Shown: one piece after another, positions 9,837 to 20,183 of the stretch
How the letters are laid out: each line of letters begins with the position of its first letter
How positions within the stretch are numbered: position 1 is the stretch's first letter
Assembly: GCA_023091735.1 (NCBI GenBank)
Contig: JALKBU010000024.1
Coordinates: 62,001 to 126,000 of the forward strand
Source: Trichomonas tenax
Lineage: Eukaryota; Parabasalia; Trichomonadida; Trichomonadidae
DNA: 64,000 bases
Direction: 5' to 3'
Made by a program: the position numbers and the translations under genes
The notes under the pieces: model-generated
Seen by the model: only the letters and a program-made list of their open reading frames with translations
Database searches by the model: none
Told to the model about the DNA's origin: nothing

Positions 9837-11200
9837 TTATATTAAAAACAAAAAAAAAAAATATAAAATCAAATACGTCATTGATTCCGAGAAATCTTTC
9901 ATCTTTGCAAGATGACTTGGCGTATATAGTTTAATGATTCGTGGCATAAACCCGGGAATAGATGAAGGAATATCTGCTCTTCTTGCAACAACATCACCTG
10001 TCTTGAAATCGAGTTCTCCTCTGAGTTCGCGCTTCGCTTCACGAGATGTTCTCGTCTTGAATTTCTCCCACAATCTATTCTTCACAGAGTCAACCCAGAT
10101 CTTCCTCACTTGGTCGTCTGTGAGCATTGACTTAATCTCTTGTCGAACACGCTCCAATTCGAATGCTCCAACGATGATTTTGAAATAATCAATGTCTAAA
10201 GCGATTAAAACAACATCAGATTTTGTTTAGATGTTGAATTCATTATCTGTGAGTGTGAATACGCTTAGATCAACGAAAACACTTCCTTGTACAAGATTGT
10301 CAGTATGAACAGGGTGCATTCCATCTGGAAAATGGAGTTGAAGTGTTTCAAACGGAGCATCAATTGTTCGGACACTTAAATCAGAGAAATCAACAACTCT
10401 GTATCTCGCAATTGTTCCGTTTTAATGATATAAATAAACCTTCCGAAGCAGTTGTCTTTTGTTATTGTAACATTTGCTGGAACTTTCATTAATTCCGCAA
10501 GAAGCGCCAAATGTTCGACTTGATCATCTCTCAGTCTTGGAAACACTTTTTTAAGAATGTCTATGTGATTGTGGTATAGTTCTCTCTGCTTAACCAATGC
10601 GTATTCACCAAATAGAGAGGCTTGGAAGTATATAAGTTCAGCTCATTCCGACGAACAAACGATTGTCATAGCTCTTTTTCCTTCGAGTTCTTGCTTTCCT
10701 TTTGGATCAGGAATATAGGAATGATAACCAAAAACATCCCCTGCATTGTTAACTTTCACTCTTGTGAGTTTGTCGTGTTGAATATCTAAGTCCATCTTCG
10801 ACATCAAAGGCACAAATTCGAGCGAATCATTTGTGTCTGAGTCGAATAAACAATCTTCAGCAACAAGAAAAAACCTGACGATGACGTCAGTAGTACCTGA
10901 AAGCATCACGTACCATCCATCAGAGTCATCGCCTTCGTAAAACAAAATGTCGCCTTTTTGAAGTAAACGATATTGTGCGTGTTTTGCAAGCTCTTCTTGT
11001 TCCTTTGTGGTTTCCACGAGATGTGTCACACGCAGATTTAGCATAAGTGAACGAAAAATCGTATTTAATTGTTCTGCGTTTCTTTGATTTGGCTCAATTT
11101 TGAGTGCAGAGCGGATTTCTTGTATAGGTGGAAGAGAAAAGGTTGGATTCAGCGCGTTTGTCCTAAGAGTCAGCTTCTGATTCCTTTTTTTCGTTTGCAT
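9837..11200 (-). pseudogene. Cyclic nucleotide-binding domain protein, decayed
   Basis: Three minus-strand segments join into one protein-like reading. It starts at an ATG at 11200 with an initiator 9 nt upstream. Segment one has a cNMP-binding fold: YRLLQKGDILFYEGDDSDGWYVMLSG, then GDVFGYHSYIPD and ending TIVCSSE. An in-frame TGA (10643-10645) interrupts it, and the same frame continues AELIYFQASLFGEYALVKQREL with a second CNB-like start (LMKVPANVTITKD). A frameshift near 10420 is followed by a coherent frame (VVDFSDLSVRTIDAPFETL) with an in-frame TAA near 10228, and then a C-terminal basic segment to 9837. Three independent lesions argue for a pseudogene rather than introns; no GTATGT or ACTAAC splice signals are seen. 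The intact promoter suggests recent loss. Sequencing error could explain one lesion but hardly three. Confidence 0.72.
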
Positions 11201-11205
11201 TTCTG

Positions 11206-11211
11206 TAATGA
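11206..11211 (-). promoter_or_regulatory. Initiator (TCATTA) of the cNMP-binding pseudogene
   Basis: A perfect TCAYWW on the minus strand lies 9 nt before the ATG at 11200. The promoter has outlasted the coding sequence. Confidence 0.55.
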
Positions 11212-11684
11212 TAAAAAGACGTTTTTGAAGAAAATATGTCAGACAAATTTTGACCATGCAAACGGACTTGGTTATCATAATCATGCAGTTTTCATAAACT
11301 TTTAAAACATTTTTATATTTCTAGGCTTATATAATTAAGTTAGCACTAGTTTATACAGTTTCCTTCCAAAGGTTTTTTGCATTTAGATCCTTTTTTGATT
11401 TGTTTCCACAAATAGCTTCACAATTACCTAAAAGACATTTCTATCACAAAATTTTCAAAATCATTTAGATATTTAAAATTTCAAAATAATATTCTATTTT
11501 TTCTATGATTTTTAATATTACGTATATACAATACATACATAGTATGTACTATTTCTACAACCTCATGCTCCAATTTCCTTTTTTTAATTTATATATCTTT
11601 CTTTGTTTAGCATGAACATATTATGCTACATGTTAACACGTTAAAATAGTTGAATTGATGTAATTTTACATAATGAATAATATT
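11212..11684. other. Intergenic region
   Basis: AT-rich spacer between two minus-strand genes. No feature recognised. Confidence 0.4.
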
Positions 11685-14330
11685 CTAGTAACAAACAAAA
11701 GATTCAGAGTTTTTCTGGATTGCTCTAATAAGTTGAAAAGGCTGAGCAGCCAAATCTTGATATTTCGTGCAATTGCTACATTGCATATATAGATAGAATT
11801 CACCTTGAATAAATGTTTGAAGTTTCTCGGAGTTAATTTGGTTCTGAAGCAAATTATAGCATTTGGATTTTATACATTCAATGAGAAAATAATAGATAGA
11901 CTCCACAAGTTCATTCGTAATTTCAGCATTGATACTAAGTTTAGAGAGGTATTCTAGTGGATAGAATAGTTTCGATCGCTTGTATTTAGTGATAATTTGT
12001 TTGTCATCTTGGAACATTTTTATGAATATAGTGTTAATTCTAAGTGTCGCCACTATCAAAGAATTGATTAATGATTCGTCGATATCTGTGTATAAACCTT
12101 TTCCTTTGAAGAAGAAAATCCTATCAATGACATCATAAACTATTTGAGATTTCTCTGTAAGAAGATCAAATAACATTCCAATGCTGCGAATACATGAAAT
12201 GATAATTGTCTGTTGGTTGTCGTCATTGGAAATAACTTGGAAGAGGTCGTCTATCAAGTGAGGAGCTAGTTCAGCAAGTGCCTCTCTGCTTGTAGTAATG
12301 AGATTTGGTATAATTTCAACTAAGTTCATAATAACTGAGAAATCGCCTTCGCTTACAATCTTTTGGACATACATAACAAGGATATTGCAGTATTCAGGAT
12401 TTAAGTCTGTTCTCAATGTATTGATTATCTTGGATAAACTTATTAATTTCGATAGAACAACGAAAATGTTTTGATTATCGAATCCAGATTTAATAAGAAG
12501 ATGAATACGTTCCATCATTACATCAATCTGTGCTCCAATTTCATCATTTCTTGAACTTCGATTGAATGAATTCTTTATAACATCGCAATGTGTTTCAAAA
12601 ATAAAGCTGAATAATTCTTGCAAAGTGTTTTTGTCAACAATGCTTTTTACTTCAGAAAGTTTTAGAACATTATCGGAAACATCAAGAATACGAATTATTA
12701 CATTTGAGAAGATCTCACCAGAATTATCCAATTTGAAGTATTTGGATAACACAGATTTGAACAATTTTTTGATTAAATCAACAAGTTCTTTTTGTATTGG
12801 ATCATCGCAAATAAGTAAAGAATCAATGATTCCGAGAATGCACTGAAATGCATTTACATAAGTAACATCATTGTATGTGAAATCTGGCTGAATTAATGAA
12901 TTAATGAAATTGATGCAGCAGATCGCATCTTGCTGAGAAAGACTGCAGTTATGAACAGCAACCTCGAAAACACTTTGATACTTCGAAAACAGATCTTGGA
13001 GATTTGTTTTATATAACATGCTGAAAATGAAGAACGACTCATATCTGATTATATCGCTTTCACTTCTTGCAACATTGATGAGCGACTGAAAAACTTGATC
13101 GAAGTTTGGAACTGAATGGAGACCATAAATCGATATCAAAAACTCAAGAGATAACAAAGCAATCATTATAGCATCTGGATTATCACTTCCTATATATGTT
13201 TCGTATGTTTCGAAAAGTTTTTGTGATAAACTTTCGCTTATTTTAGGGTTGAAAGAAAATTCGCGCAAAACTTGAGTAGCATGTGTTAACACACGAGAAT
13301 CATTATCATTCATCCTTGTGGAGACATCTTTTGTATCGTTTGGTAAATAATTCAAGATAATAAAATTGTATAATTCTTGAATAATTTCTTCAGGAAAAAT
13401 TTGCAAAGTTTCTTCGTTTTGTCTCAATATTCCCATTACATCAGACCAAAAGTCACACGCAAAGCAGTTATTGGGGTTGTTTAAGTCTAAATCAGATTTG
13501 CAGTATAAAAAAATGCTTGTTAGCAATTGTTGCTCAATGCTTGGATACATGAATCGTAGTATAATGAGAATAATATTGTAAGCTAAGTTGTGTGCAACTT
13601 TTTTATTAAAATATTGGCGACATGATATCAAAATCCCATTAAAGTCCATATTTTGAGCAAGCACATACTCGCCATCAATTTCAGTTAAGATTTTTGTGTA
13701 TTTTTCAAGAAATGTTTGAATGATTGTTTTATCTGAAGGATTTGAATCTGATGATATAATTGAAACGCATGCTGAGATCACAGTATTTTGAAATTCGATG
13801 TAAGACTTTTCGCTTACTATTTCAGGAAAATATTTGTTTGATAATAATTCAGTTAGCAATGAAATAGCACCAAATTTAGCGTATTCTGAGTATTTATTTT
13901 CTTTGTTTGTGATATATTCAGTTATATATTCAAAAGATGATGAAAACAGTTTTGAAAATCGGTCAAGTTTGAGGATAATTGCAAGATTTTTGGCAGCATA
14001 CTCCCTTATCAAGGAGCTATTGTACTGCAATGCTCTAAAATGAGCAAGAATAAGTAAATTTTCATTTTCTTCTGAAAAATTCTGCAATATTTCATTTATT
14101 TTCATCAAACTGATCTTGCTGTCTTTGAAAACGCTTCCTAAGTTCATCATAGAAAGAGAAACCCATGTTACCGGGAATTCATCGGACATAACTATATCAC
14201 AGCATGAAAGAATGAAATTTCCTTGATCTCTGTCACGGAGATTGACCATTTGTGCCTGTGCCGCATGAATTATATCGTTATCATCGGAAAAATATTCTTT
14301 GTATAGCTCAACCAAAACGTTTTCCGACAT
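11685..14330 (-). CDS. Importin-beta-like karyopherin (HEAT-repeat nuclear transport receptor)
   Basis: An 881-aa all-helical protein, the length of importin beta-1 (about 860-880 aa). The N-terminus (LVELYKEYFSDDNDIIHAAQAQMVNL) resembles the first HEAT repeat of beta-karyopherins, and later repeats show paired amphipathic helices such as SSLIREYAAKNLAIILKL and EALAELAPHLIDDLFQVI. Such proteins carry NLS cargo through nuclear pores and release it on Ran-GTP. The ATG at 14330 (MSENVLV) is chosen because a TCACTT initiator lies 11 nt upstream; an upstream ATG at 14354 lies on the far side of that element. No catalytic residues are expected. An importin-beta-1 assignment is likely but other beta-karyopherins cannot be excluded. 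It is notable that an exportin-7-like gene lies in the same window. Confidence 0.65.
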   Translation of the reverse strand: MSENVLVELYKEYFSDDNDIIHAAQAQMVNLRDRDQGNFILSCCDIVMSDEFPVTWVSLSMMNLGSVFKDSKISLMKINEILQNFSEENENLLILAHFRALQYNSSLIREYAAKNLAIILKLDRFSKLFSSSFEYITEYITNKENKYSEYAKFGAISLLTELLSNKYFPEIVSEKSYIEFQNTVISACVSIISSDSNPSDKTIIQTFLEKYTKILTEIDGEYVLAQNMDFNGILISCRQYFNKKVAHNLAYNIILIILRFMYPSIEQQLLTSIFLYCKSDLDLNNPNNCFACDFWSDVMGILRQNEETLQIFPEEIIQELYNFIILNYLPNDTKDVSTRMNDNDSRVLTHATQVLREFSFNPKISESLSQKLFETYETYIGSDNPDAIMIALLSLEFLISIYGLHSVPNFDQVFQSLINVARSESDIIRYESFFIFSMLYKTNLQDLFSKYQSVFEVAVHNCSLSQQDAICCINFINSLIQPDFTYNDVTYVNAFQCILGIIDSLLICDDPIQKELVDLIKKLFKSVLSKYFKLDNSGEIFSNVIIRILDVSDNVLKLSEVKSIVDKNTLQELFSFIFETHCDVIKNSFNRSSRNDEIGAQIDVMMERIHLLIKSGFDNQNIFVVLSKLISLSKIINTLRTDLNPEYCNILVMYVQKIVSEGDFSVIMNLVEIIPNLITTSREALAELAPHLIDDLFQVISNDDNQQTIIISCIRSIGMLFDLLTEKSQIVYDVIDRIFFFKGKGLYTDIDESLINSLIVATLRINTIFIKMFQDDKQIITKYKRSKLFYPLEYLSKLSINAEITNELVESIYYFLIECIKSKCYNLLQNQINSEKLQTFIQGEFYLYMQCSNCTKYQDLAAQPFQLIRAIQKNSESFVCY

Positions 14331-14337
14331 TGATTTA

Positions 14338-14343
14338 AAGTGA
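14338..14343 (-). promoter_or_regulatory. Initiator (TCACTT) of the importin-beta-like gene
   Basis: TCACTT inside TGTCACTTT on the minus strand. Its A is 11 nt before the ATG at 14330. Confidence 0.6.
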
Positions 14344-14996
14344 CAAAAAATCAACTTTCTTTACTCTAATTTCATTGATAACCAACAAAATCTCATTACA
14401 CTATATTTAAATGATGCTTGCGCATCGCTATATATGAACAGAAGCTGTTAAAAATGCCTATTTCGAACGTAAATGTATCTTCTTTGATGAGGTCATATTT
14501 TAATAATCACACCAATTGAAGGTGGGATTATCCATATCTTCGTTTGAAACAAACGTAGATACATTCAAGAGTATCGCCTAATATGGATTTTTTGAAGAAA
14601 TCAATCTCACTCATATAAATCGGATAATTTACTTCAGTGATAATTTTTTTTCGCTACAATTTTATTCCATTTGTTTCCATAAGAATGAATGATTTATAAA
14701 TGGAGAGGAGCAGCTCGAATATCATTGAATGAGATACCAATGTGATATGAGGAGTTTGATATCAAATGATCAAAAAGATTTTATAAGTCTTCAGAAATCT
14801 TTTATTCATGGACTATAATCAAGTTAATGGCATCGGAATTTTATGACCTAAATTTCTGATTCTATCTTTCTAAAAAAGATGCTGTATTCAGAAGTATTAA
14901 ATTGACAAATAAAACATTGATTGAAGTTGCTTCAATGATTGCGTGTAGAAAATGGAACGAATATAAGCATGAATTTATTTATACAAACAACTAAAG
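14344..14996. other. Intergenic region, no gene seen
   Basis: A 650-bp AT-rich gap between two minus-strand genes with no recognisable feature. Confidence 0.4.
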
Positions 14997-17105
14997 TTAG
15001 ATGAAATCGAGGCAATTTTCAATTCCGTGTATATCGTACTTTGATAAATCGAACAAAGCTTGAGATACAACCATAACAGAATATAAGTGGCACATTGGAG
15101 AAGAAGGAACGTAGCATTTCTTTTCCGCTGCAGTCTTCGCCAAATCAAGAACTAACAAATGAGATTTGTTATTACGAAAAGCAGAAATCATTTCATGTGC
15201 GATCCGATAAACTCCCGAATATTGTGAATTTTCATCATATGATAGGAATATTCCTAAACAGCTGCTCATTTCTTTGGTGTTAGATCTTATAAATCCCTCA
15301 TTGATAAATCTTGAGATCAATTCGAAAAATTCAGCAAGATCTTTTTCAGTTTGCTTATTGCTGACAAGTTTTGCTGATAAATTCTTGAATGCTTGCCAAA
15401 CAGAGTTTGCTGCGTTATTAGGAATGATATTATTTGATGCATCATTGATGATAAATTTTCCTCTGAAAATATGCTTCTCGAGACTCGAAATAATCTTGAG
15501 AAATTCTCTAATGAATGAATCAGAACGAAGTGGTGAGAATTCACAATATACAGATTTGATTATCCTTGGATCAGCGGATATTTTCGAAATGAATCTAGAA
15601 AGGAGTCTTTTCTCAAGCAATCTTGAACAAAATCGCTGAAGCCTGTTATTCTGGTTCTGCGGGATGCAAATCTCCATTCTCGGGTCATTATTGACGATGT
15701 AATATGCAGCATCAAAAAGTGCAGAAACGTTAACAAAACTATTCATTATATTAAAACAATTTGTGAATATATCAATGAAATCTGGATCAGATGTTTTGAT
15801 GATCAATGGCAATGAAGTTATTTTAGTTTGCAACTCAGCCAAAAATCTCTGTTCTGGATATCCTTCGTTATTCAAGAAATCAGGAAGTTGCAATTGATCC
15901 GAATAATCCATAATCGAATGATCAATCGATGGAAGACTGATATAATCAATTAATAACTCTTCGCCAGTCTTCGCGAATGGCTCTGGAAGAAGACTTGATG
16001 CTTTATCTTCTGGAAGATCAATTTCAAAAGTAAAATCAGGGATTTGTATATCTTTGATAATTTTTTCTTTCTCTTCTTCAAGAACTTGTTCTTTAGTGAA
16101 TACAGGAAGTTCTGATTGAAAAATGAACTTCTTGTTAAAGTGAGTGACAAAGTCCTGGAACAGTATTGTGCGTTTGATCGGTTTATTGTAATCAAGAAGC
16201 ATCACATGAGATGTTGCAACATCAGGAACATTGATGTGAGATTTAAATTTAATTTCGTGCTTTTCTTCTGTAGTTTGAACTGAATATTCTTTCATTGTTG
16301 ACGTGAAAACTGTTGGCTCTGGCCAATAATAAAGGATTTTTGGCTGAGGGAACGGTGCTGCGTAATTTGCGCGTTCAAGATTATTCATGAAAATCGGAGC
16401 ATGAATGTGACGGATAAAACAGTCCAAAAACAAAAATGCTGTATACAAAAGATCCATTGAATCAGAAACAAAGTAAATATCTTGATCATCAATTTCATGA
16501 ATTGCAAAACCGATTGGATACTGTGTGACAGGGATCCATGTTTCTTCACACAATGTGTTAATCGAAGTATTAATATCAATTATAAATTTTTGAGACTGGC
16601 TGCGTTTGACTGCTTTATTTGTAATAATAATTTTGCCTGCTTGCTTTTCTAGATTGATTTCGAGTGTAACAGGTGTAGGTGTAAGATTTTCTTTCGTTAG
16701 AAGTGATCCATCAACGCAAAATTTTGGCAAAGAATCGATTTTTGGGTAAAATTGTGTAGAATTTCGCGAAGTATTTAGTAAAGTGTTTATCACAGCTTTC
16801 TGGTTCTCGTTTATGAATGTAAATAGTATTTTAGTGTTAATATGAGGATTAAATGGCAACAATTCTGTTGTTGGCGAATGTGGGACAATTCTGATGATAT
16901 AATGTGGTATATAAAGAAGTCTCGCGAACGATTTATCAATAGATAATGCGAAAACAAAAGGCCCCAAAAATTCAACAACGCAATTATTGACTTCTCCGTC
17001 CAAATATATCATGAATTGAGATCCATATTTGATTGAAGCGACATCCGGAAACACATCTTTGAATTTCTGGAAAAAACTTTGTCCAAAGCCAATGTTTTCG
17101 ACCAT
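14997..17105 (-). CDS. Conserved-looking protein of unknown function (702 aa)
   Basis: A complete 702-aa frame with normal codon use. I do not recognise the family. Residues 1-250 are strand-rich and mixed, beginning with GQSFFQKFKDVFPDV and a FMIYLDGEVNNCVVEFLGPF hairpin-like run. A charged linker (EEEKEKIIKDIQ) at about residue 340 leads to a helical C-terminal half. That half includes WQAFKNLSAKLVSNKQTEKDLAEFFELISRFINEGFI, which has the feel of a helical-bundle (RUN- or FAT-like) domain. No signal peptide or membrane segment is seen. The start is backed by an initiator 14 nt upstream. The next gene upstream ends about 105 bp away on the same strand. Confidence 0.75.
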   Translation of the reverse strand: MVENIGFGQSFFQKFKDVFPDVASIKYGSQFMIYLDGEVNNCVVEFLGPFVFALSIDKSFARLLYIPHYIIRIVPHSPTTELLPFNPHINTKILFTFINENQKAVINTLLNTSRNSTQFYPKIDSLPKFCVDGSLLTKENLTPTPVTLEINLEKQAGKIIITNKAVKRSQSQKFIIDINTSINTLCEETWIPVTQYPIGFAIHEIDDQDIYFVSDSMDLLYTAFLFLDCFIRHIHAPIFMNNLERANYAAPFPQPKILYYWPEPTVFTSTMKEYSVQTTEEKHEIKFKSHINVPDVATSHVMLLDYNKPIKRTILFQDFVTHFNKKFIFQSELPVFTKEQVLEEEKEKIIKDIQIPDFTFEIDLPEDKASSLLPEPFAKTGEELLIDYISLPSIDHSIMDYSDQLQLPDFLNNEGYPEQRFLAELQTKITSLPLIIKTSDPDFIDIFTNCFNIMNSFVNVSALFDAAYYIVNNDPRMEICIPQNQNNRLQRFCSRLLEKRLLSRFISKISADPRIIKSVYCEFSPLRSDSFIREFLKIISSLEKHIFRGKFIINDASNNIIPNNAANSVWQAFKNLSAKLVSNKQTEKDLAEFFELISRFINEGFIRSNTKEMSSCLGIFLSYDENSQYSGVYRIAHEMISAFRNNKSHLLVLDLAKTAAEKKCYVPSSPMCHLYSVMVVSQALFDLSKYDIHGIENCLDFI

Positions 17106-17115
17106 CTTTATACAA

Positions 17116-17121
17116 AAATGA
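17116..17121 (-). promoter_or_regulatory. Initiator (TCATTT) of the 702-aa gene
   Basis: TCATTT on the minus strand, A at 14 nt before the ATG at 17105, within the 105-bp gap to the next gene. Confidence 0.6.
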
Positions 17122-17210
17122 ATAAAAACATTTCATTTCCTTTAATTTATATTGCATTGTATCCAAAGACAAATAATTGAGAATTTTCAAAAACAAATAA
17201 AAATATAATT

Positions 17211-18857
17211 TTATTCTGGTGTGTTAAAAACAGGATTTCCACGGGGCTTCTTTTCTTGTGGAATGAGAATATTGCTTTCATCATTAGGCTTATGGCGTTT
17301 AATTTGAGCTGCACCGAGAAGATATGGAGAAACAGTTTGAATACTATTAAAAGTGATGCCAGCAAGACACGTTGAGAGCGCCTTTTCGGCAGATGCCATG
17401 TTAAAGTCAAGTAATTTTTCAGATGCTGATATCATGCCAGTTCCTTGTCCGAGAAGCTCATAAAGGCTCTTATTGATCTCTTCATCAATGAAATCGAGAG
17501 ATTTGGCCGGGATAGACAGACTTGGATCGTTTGCAATCAAAGTTGAATAATAATCGACTGGTTTCTGCATTTCTTCTTCAAACATAGATCTAGAGAAGAA
17601 TCTTGCATGAAGAACAAGCTCGGGAATTGGTTGAATCATCTTGTAAAGGCCGTCATCAAGACCTGGAAGAATTGAAGATAAATCAAAATGAAATATACGT
17701 GGTTTCAAGCCTCCTCTTGGCGAGTTAGGAACTTCTGCAGACATAAGCTCCTGTGAAGCAGTGATATCAATATCTCTTGACATAGTTTTAGATTCAACTC
17801 TCTGTCTTGGTGATGTTGGAACCTTTGTTGGGCTCTTACGAGATATTTGAGATGCTTTCTTGTTGTTGCGTGAAATATCTTTTTCGATTTCTGCTTGAAT
17901 TTGCAAATTAAATTGTGTTTCATCCCATGTCGGGTCTCTGTCGAGTTCAAGAGGATCCTCAAGGTCCCACCTTGGATATGTCATTCTAAGCATGCTTCTG
18001 AATGGTCCACGGATCTCTTTTGCGACTGTTGGAATCGATGCTGTGATTGGAGTCTGCAAAACTGCAGTCATTGCGGCTTGTGACAAAATTATGTTAATAT
18101 CGTTAATTGGGTTAAGAATCATTGAATCTTGTGAGAAAATTTCAAGTGGATGTGTAATGTCTGATAAACTTGGAACAATTGGATCAGCTTCGACACTGTT
18201 AACAACGTCATTAAGAATTGACTCAGCGCGGTACTCAATGTCTGCTGGTGAAGGACGAAGATTTTCGTATGTATTAATGTTTTGAACATCTGAAACAAGT
18301 TTTGGAGCGATTAAATTGAGTGATGGTTCGAAAGATAGCTTCGACATAAACCTTAAACTTGCATCATCGACAGCTTCTTCCATTATAGGAACAGATGGCG
18401 GAGATTGAAAAACGCGAATTGGTTCGAAGAACTCTTGAGTTGTTTCTTCTAATACTTTTGTTGCTGCTTTGAATCTTAGAACACTGGCAAGTTTTTGAAC
18501 TGCTGTATTCGTGAAAACATCGAGTTTTTCATTTTTCTTGCTTTGATAAGTCGCTGATTCTCTAACAAGCACTCTCTTACGCGCGTAGAGCATCATAGAG
18601 TACCAGTTTGCGCGTGCCATGGCGCGTTGCCGCTTTCGTTGCTTAATTAACACTTCTTTTTTCGCGATAATTCTTTGATGAAGTTCTGTGTTCTTCTCTC
18701 TTATGTTTTTGACCATATCGCCGATGTCAAGCGGGGCCTGTTCGCTTTGTCCTCCCCTGGCGTTGCTCGAAGTCATCTTTTTTTGAGTGCCTAACGGAAT
18801 TCTCTCACTTTTACGGTTATTTTCCTCGACGTTAATTTGTTTCCAGTTTTGTTGCAT
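17211..18857 (-). CDS. Protein of unknown function with basic coiled-coil N-terminus (548 aa)
   Basis: A complete 548-aa frame. The N-terminus is highly basic and helical (KKEVLIKQRKRQRAMARANWYSMM), suggesting RNA, DNA or tubulin contact. The middle is low-complexity and Ser/Pro-rich (SRKSPTKVPTSPRQR), with several SP/TP sites that could be phosphorylated by CMGC kinases. The C-terminus has short hydrophobic helices and a basic tail (KRHKPNDES...QEKKPRGNP) that may act as a nuclear localisation signal. No known domain is recognised. The start is supported by an initiator 17 nt upstream that belongs to a tandem repeat array. A nuclear or cytoskeletal role is only a guess from composition. Confidence 0.72.
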   Translation of the reverse strand: MQQNWKQINVEENNRKSERIPLGTQKKMTSSNARGGQSEQAPLDIGDMVKNIREKNTELHQRIIAKKEVLIKQRKRQRAMARANWYSMMLYARKRVLVRESATYQSKKNEKLDVFTNTAVQKLASVLRFKAATKVLEETTQEFFEPIRVFQSPPSVPIMEEAVDDASLRFMSKLSFEPSLNLIAPKLVSDVQNINTYENLRPSPADIEYRAESILNDVVNSVEADPIVPSLSDITHPLEIFSQDSMILNPINDINIILSQAAMTAVLQTPITASIPTVAKEIRGPFRSMLRMTYPRWDLEDPLELDRDPTWDETQFNLQIQAEIEKDISRNNKKASQISRKSPTKVPTSPRQRVESKTMSRDIDITASQELMSAEVPNSPRGGLKPRIFHFDLSSILPGLDDGLYKMIQPIPELVLHARFFSRSMFEEEMQKPVDYYSTLIANDPSLSIPAKSLDFIDEEINKSLYELLGQGTGMISASEKLLDFNMASAEKALSTCLAGITFNSIQTVSPYLLGAAQIKRHKPNDESNILIPQEKKPRGNPVFNTPE

Positions 18858-18866
18858 ATTTGGATA

Positions 18867-19230
18867 TAAATTATGAAATAAAACGTATCTATCATTTCAA
18901 AATCTTCTCATTCCAAATTTATAAAATTATTTATCAACATCAATTATTGATTATCTATGCTTACACATGAATTAAGAAATGAAACATATTTGCTGTTTCA
19001 AAATCGTCTGATGCTTGACATTTTAAAATTATATATCAATATCATTTACTGATTTTCTATGTTTGCATATGAATTGGTAAACAAAATTAATTTGTCGTTT
19101 CAAGATAGTCCAATTTGCGGTATGTTATAAATATTTATCAATATCGAATTTCGATATTCTATATTTAGATATGAATTATGAAACAAAACATATTTATCGT
19201 TCCAAATATTCCCAGTTCTTAATTTATATT
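18867..19230. repeat. Diverged tandem repeat, period 102 bp, about 3.5 copies
   Basis: Units begin near 18867, 18969, 19071 and 19173 at AAATTATGAAATAAAAC, GAATTAAGAAATGAAAC, GAATTGGTAAACAAAA and GAATTATGAAACAAAAC. Each continues with TATTTRYCGTTTCAAAAT and, later, ATTTATCAATATC. The spacing is exactly 102 at each step although the units have diverged considerably. The array lies in the upstream region of the minus-strand 548-aa gene, and the gene's own initiator sits in unit 1. Units 2 and 4 also carry TCATTT or TCATAA on that strand. Confidence 0.75.
18871..18876 (-). promoter_or_regulatory. Initiator (TCATAA) of the 548-aa gene, inside repeat unit 1
   Basis: TCATAA on the minus strand with its A 17 nt before the ATG at 18857. 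The element is part of the first unit of the 102-bp tandem repeat. Confidence 0.6.
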
Positions 19231-19364
19231 TTGATTTTTATTATTTTAAAACTTAAAGATAAATTATTCGAAACTAATTTATTGGGTAAGTATAAATTTA
19301 TTTCTAAATATTCTATTGTAAGTTCAAAAACGAATTTTTAATTTTAAGCAAAATATAAGTGAAA

Positions 19365-20045
19365 TTACTGAGCGCTGCTATAAGAATGGGAAGCTTGAGA
19401 CTCCTCTGTAATAAAGATAGTGAAAACAGCAAGGAAAATTGCGTAGAAAACAATAAATACAGTTCCAATAACTGAGAGGAGTTTGAATTTGGCAAGAACT
19501 TGATCAGTTAAAACTTTCTTAACTTGGACAATAGCACCTGGTTGTGTATGAGTTGTTTTTTCATTTTCAGTGCATTCATATTTATAAACGGCTGAGCAAT
19601 TAAATTCACCTGTGCAGTTGCATGTTACATCATGCCATCCCCAAGCTCCCATATTTCCTACGAGAAAACTAATTTCTTTTTCGTATGCATTTTCCTTTAG
19701 AAGTTTAGGAACTGTATGTTCAGCGGAATATGCTAAGTTATTAGAAAATCCGAGTGAGAAGCAGTAAACCACTGCAAGAATACCTGTAAAGAAAGCATAA
19801 GAACCCTGCCAACACTTGTTATAGCGAATATTTCCTGAAATACCGACGATCAAAATAATGCATGTCATCATAAGTTGCACCTGAAGGCTTGGCTTGAGGA
19901 GCCAGAAGACATAGTCAGCCCATGGATCTTTAGGCACTAGTTTGTCAAGTAATGCTGTCACTGTGATGCAGGCAATAATCATGATCACGTTTATCGGGAT
20001 AAGGATATAACGGATGACACTATGTCGAAGAATCAACTGCCACAT
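19365..20045 (-). CDS. Tetraspanin-like four-TM membrane protein
   Basis: A 226-aa protein with four hydrophobic helices, at about residues 12-33, 55-75, 84-105 and 190-214. The first two are separated by a short loop, and a large ~80-residue loop lies before TM4. That loop holds a cysteine cluster (CNCTGEFNCSAVYKYEC) and N-glycosylation sites, as expected for the large extracellular loop of tetraspanins, although the canonical CCG triplet is missing. T. vaginalis has a family of tetraspanins at the cell surface and on exosomes that respond to host-cell contact. The short cytoplasmic tail ends in a Ser/Tyr-rich segment. The start at 20045 has an initiator 17 nt upstream. The missing CCG keeps the call at tetraspanin-like. 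Confidence 0.72.
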   Translation of the reverse strand: MWQLILRHSVIRYILIPINVIMIIACITVTALLDKLVPKDPWADYVFWLLKPSLQVQLMMTCIILIVGISGNIRYNKCWQGSYAFFTGILAVVYCFSLGFSNNLAYSAEHTVPKLLKENAYEKEISFLVGNMGAWGWHDVTCNCTGEFNCSAVYKYECTENEKTTHTQPGAIVQVKKVLTDQVLAKFKLLSVIGTVFIVFYAIFLAVFTIFITEESQASHSYSSAQ

Positions 20046-20058
20046 TTAGATTTCTGAA

Positions 20059-20064
20059 AAGTGA
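20059..20064 (-). promoter_or_regulatory. Initiator (TCACTT) of the tetraspanin-like gene
   Basis: TCACTT within TGTCACTTTT on the minus strand, A 17 nt before the ATG at 20045. Confidence 0.55.
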
Positions 20065-20138
20065 CAGAGTTTTGCCACTCAACATCAATTTATGCCGAAA
20101 TAGAGGTGGAGCTGTAGCACTTTTTTCCAAATGTCAGA

Positions 20139-20183
20139 TTTTTTGCACTTTTGTCCAGTTTGTTTTTAGTGACTCTCACAACG
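20139..20183 (+). repeat. Left terminal inverted repeat of the 4.8-kb block
   Basis: Matches the reverse complement of 24922-24966 except for two single-base indels. It lies about 95 bp upstream of the tetraspanin-like gene. Confidence 0.75.
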
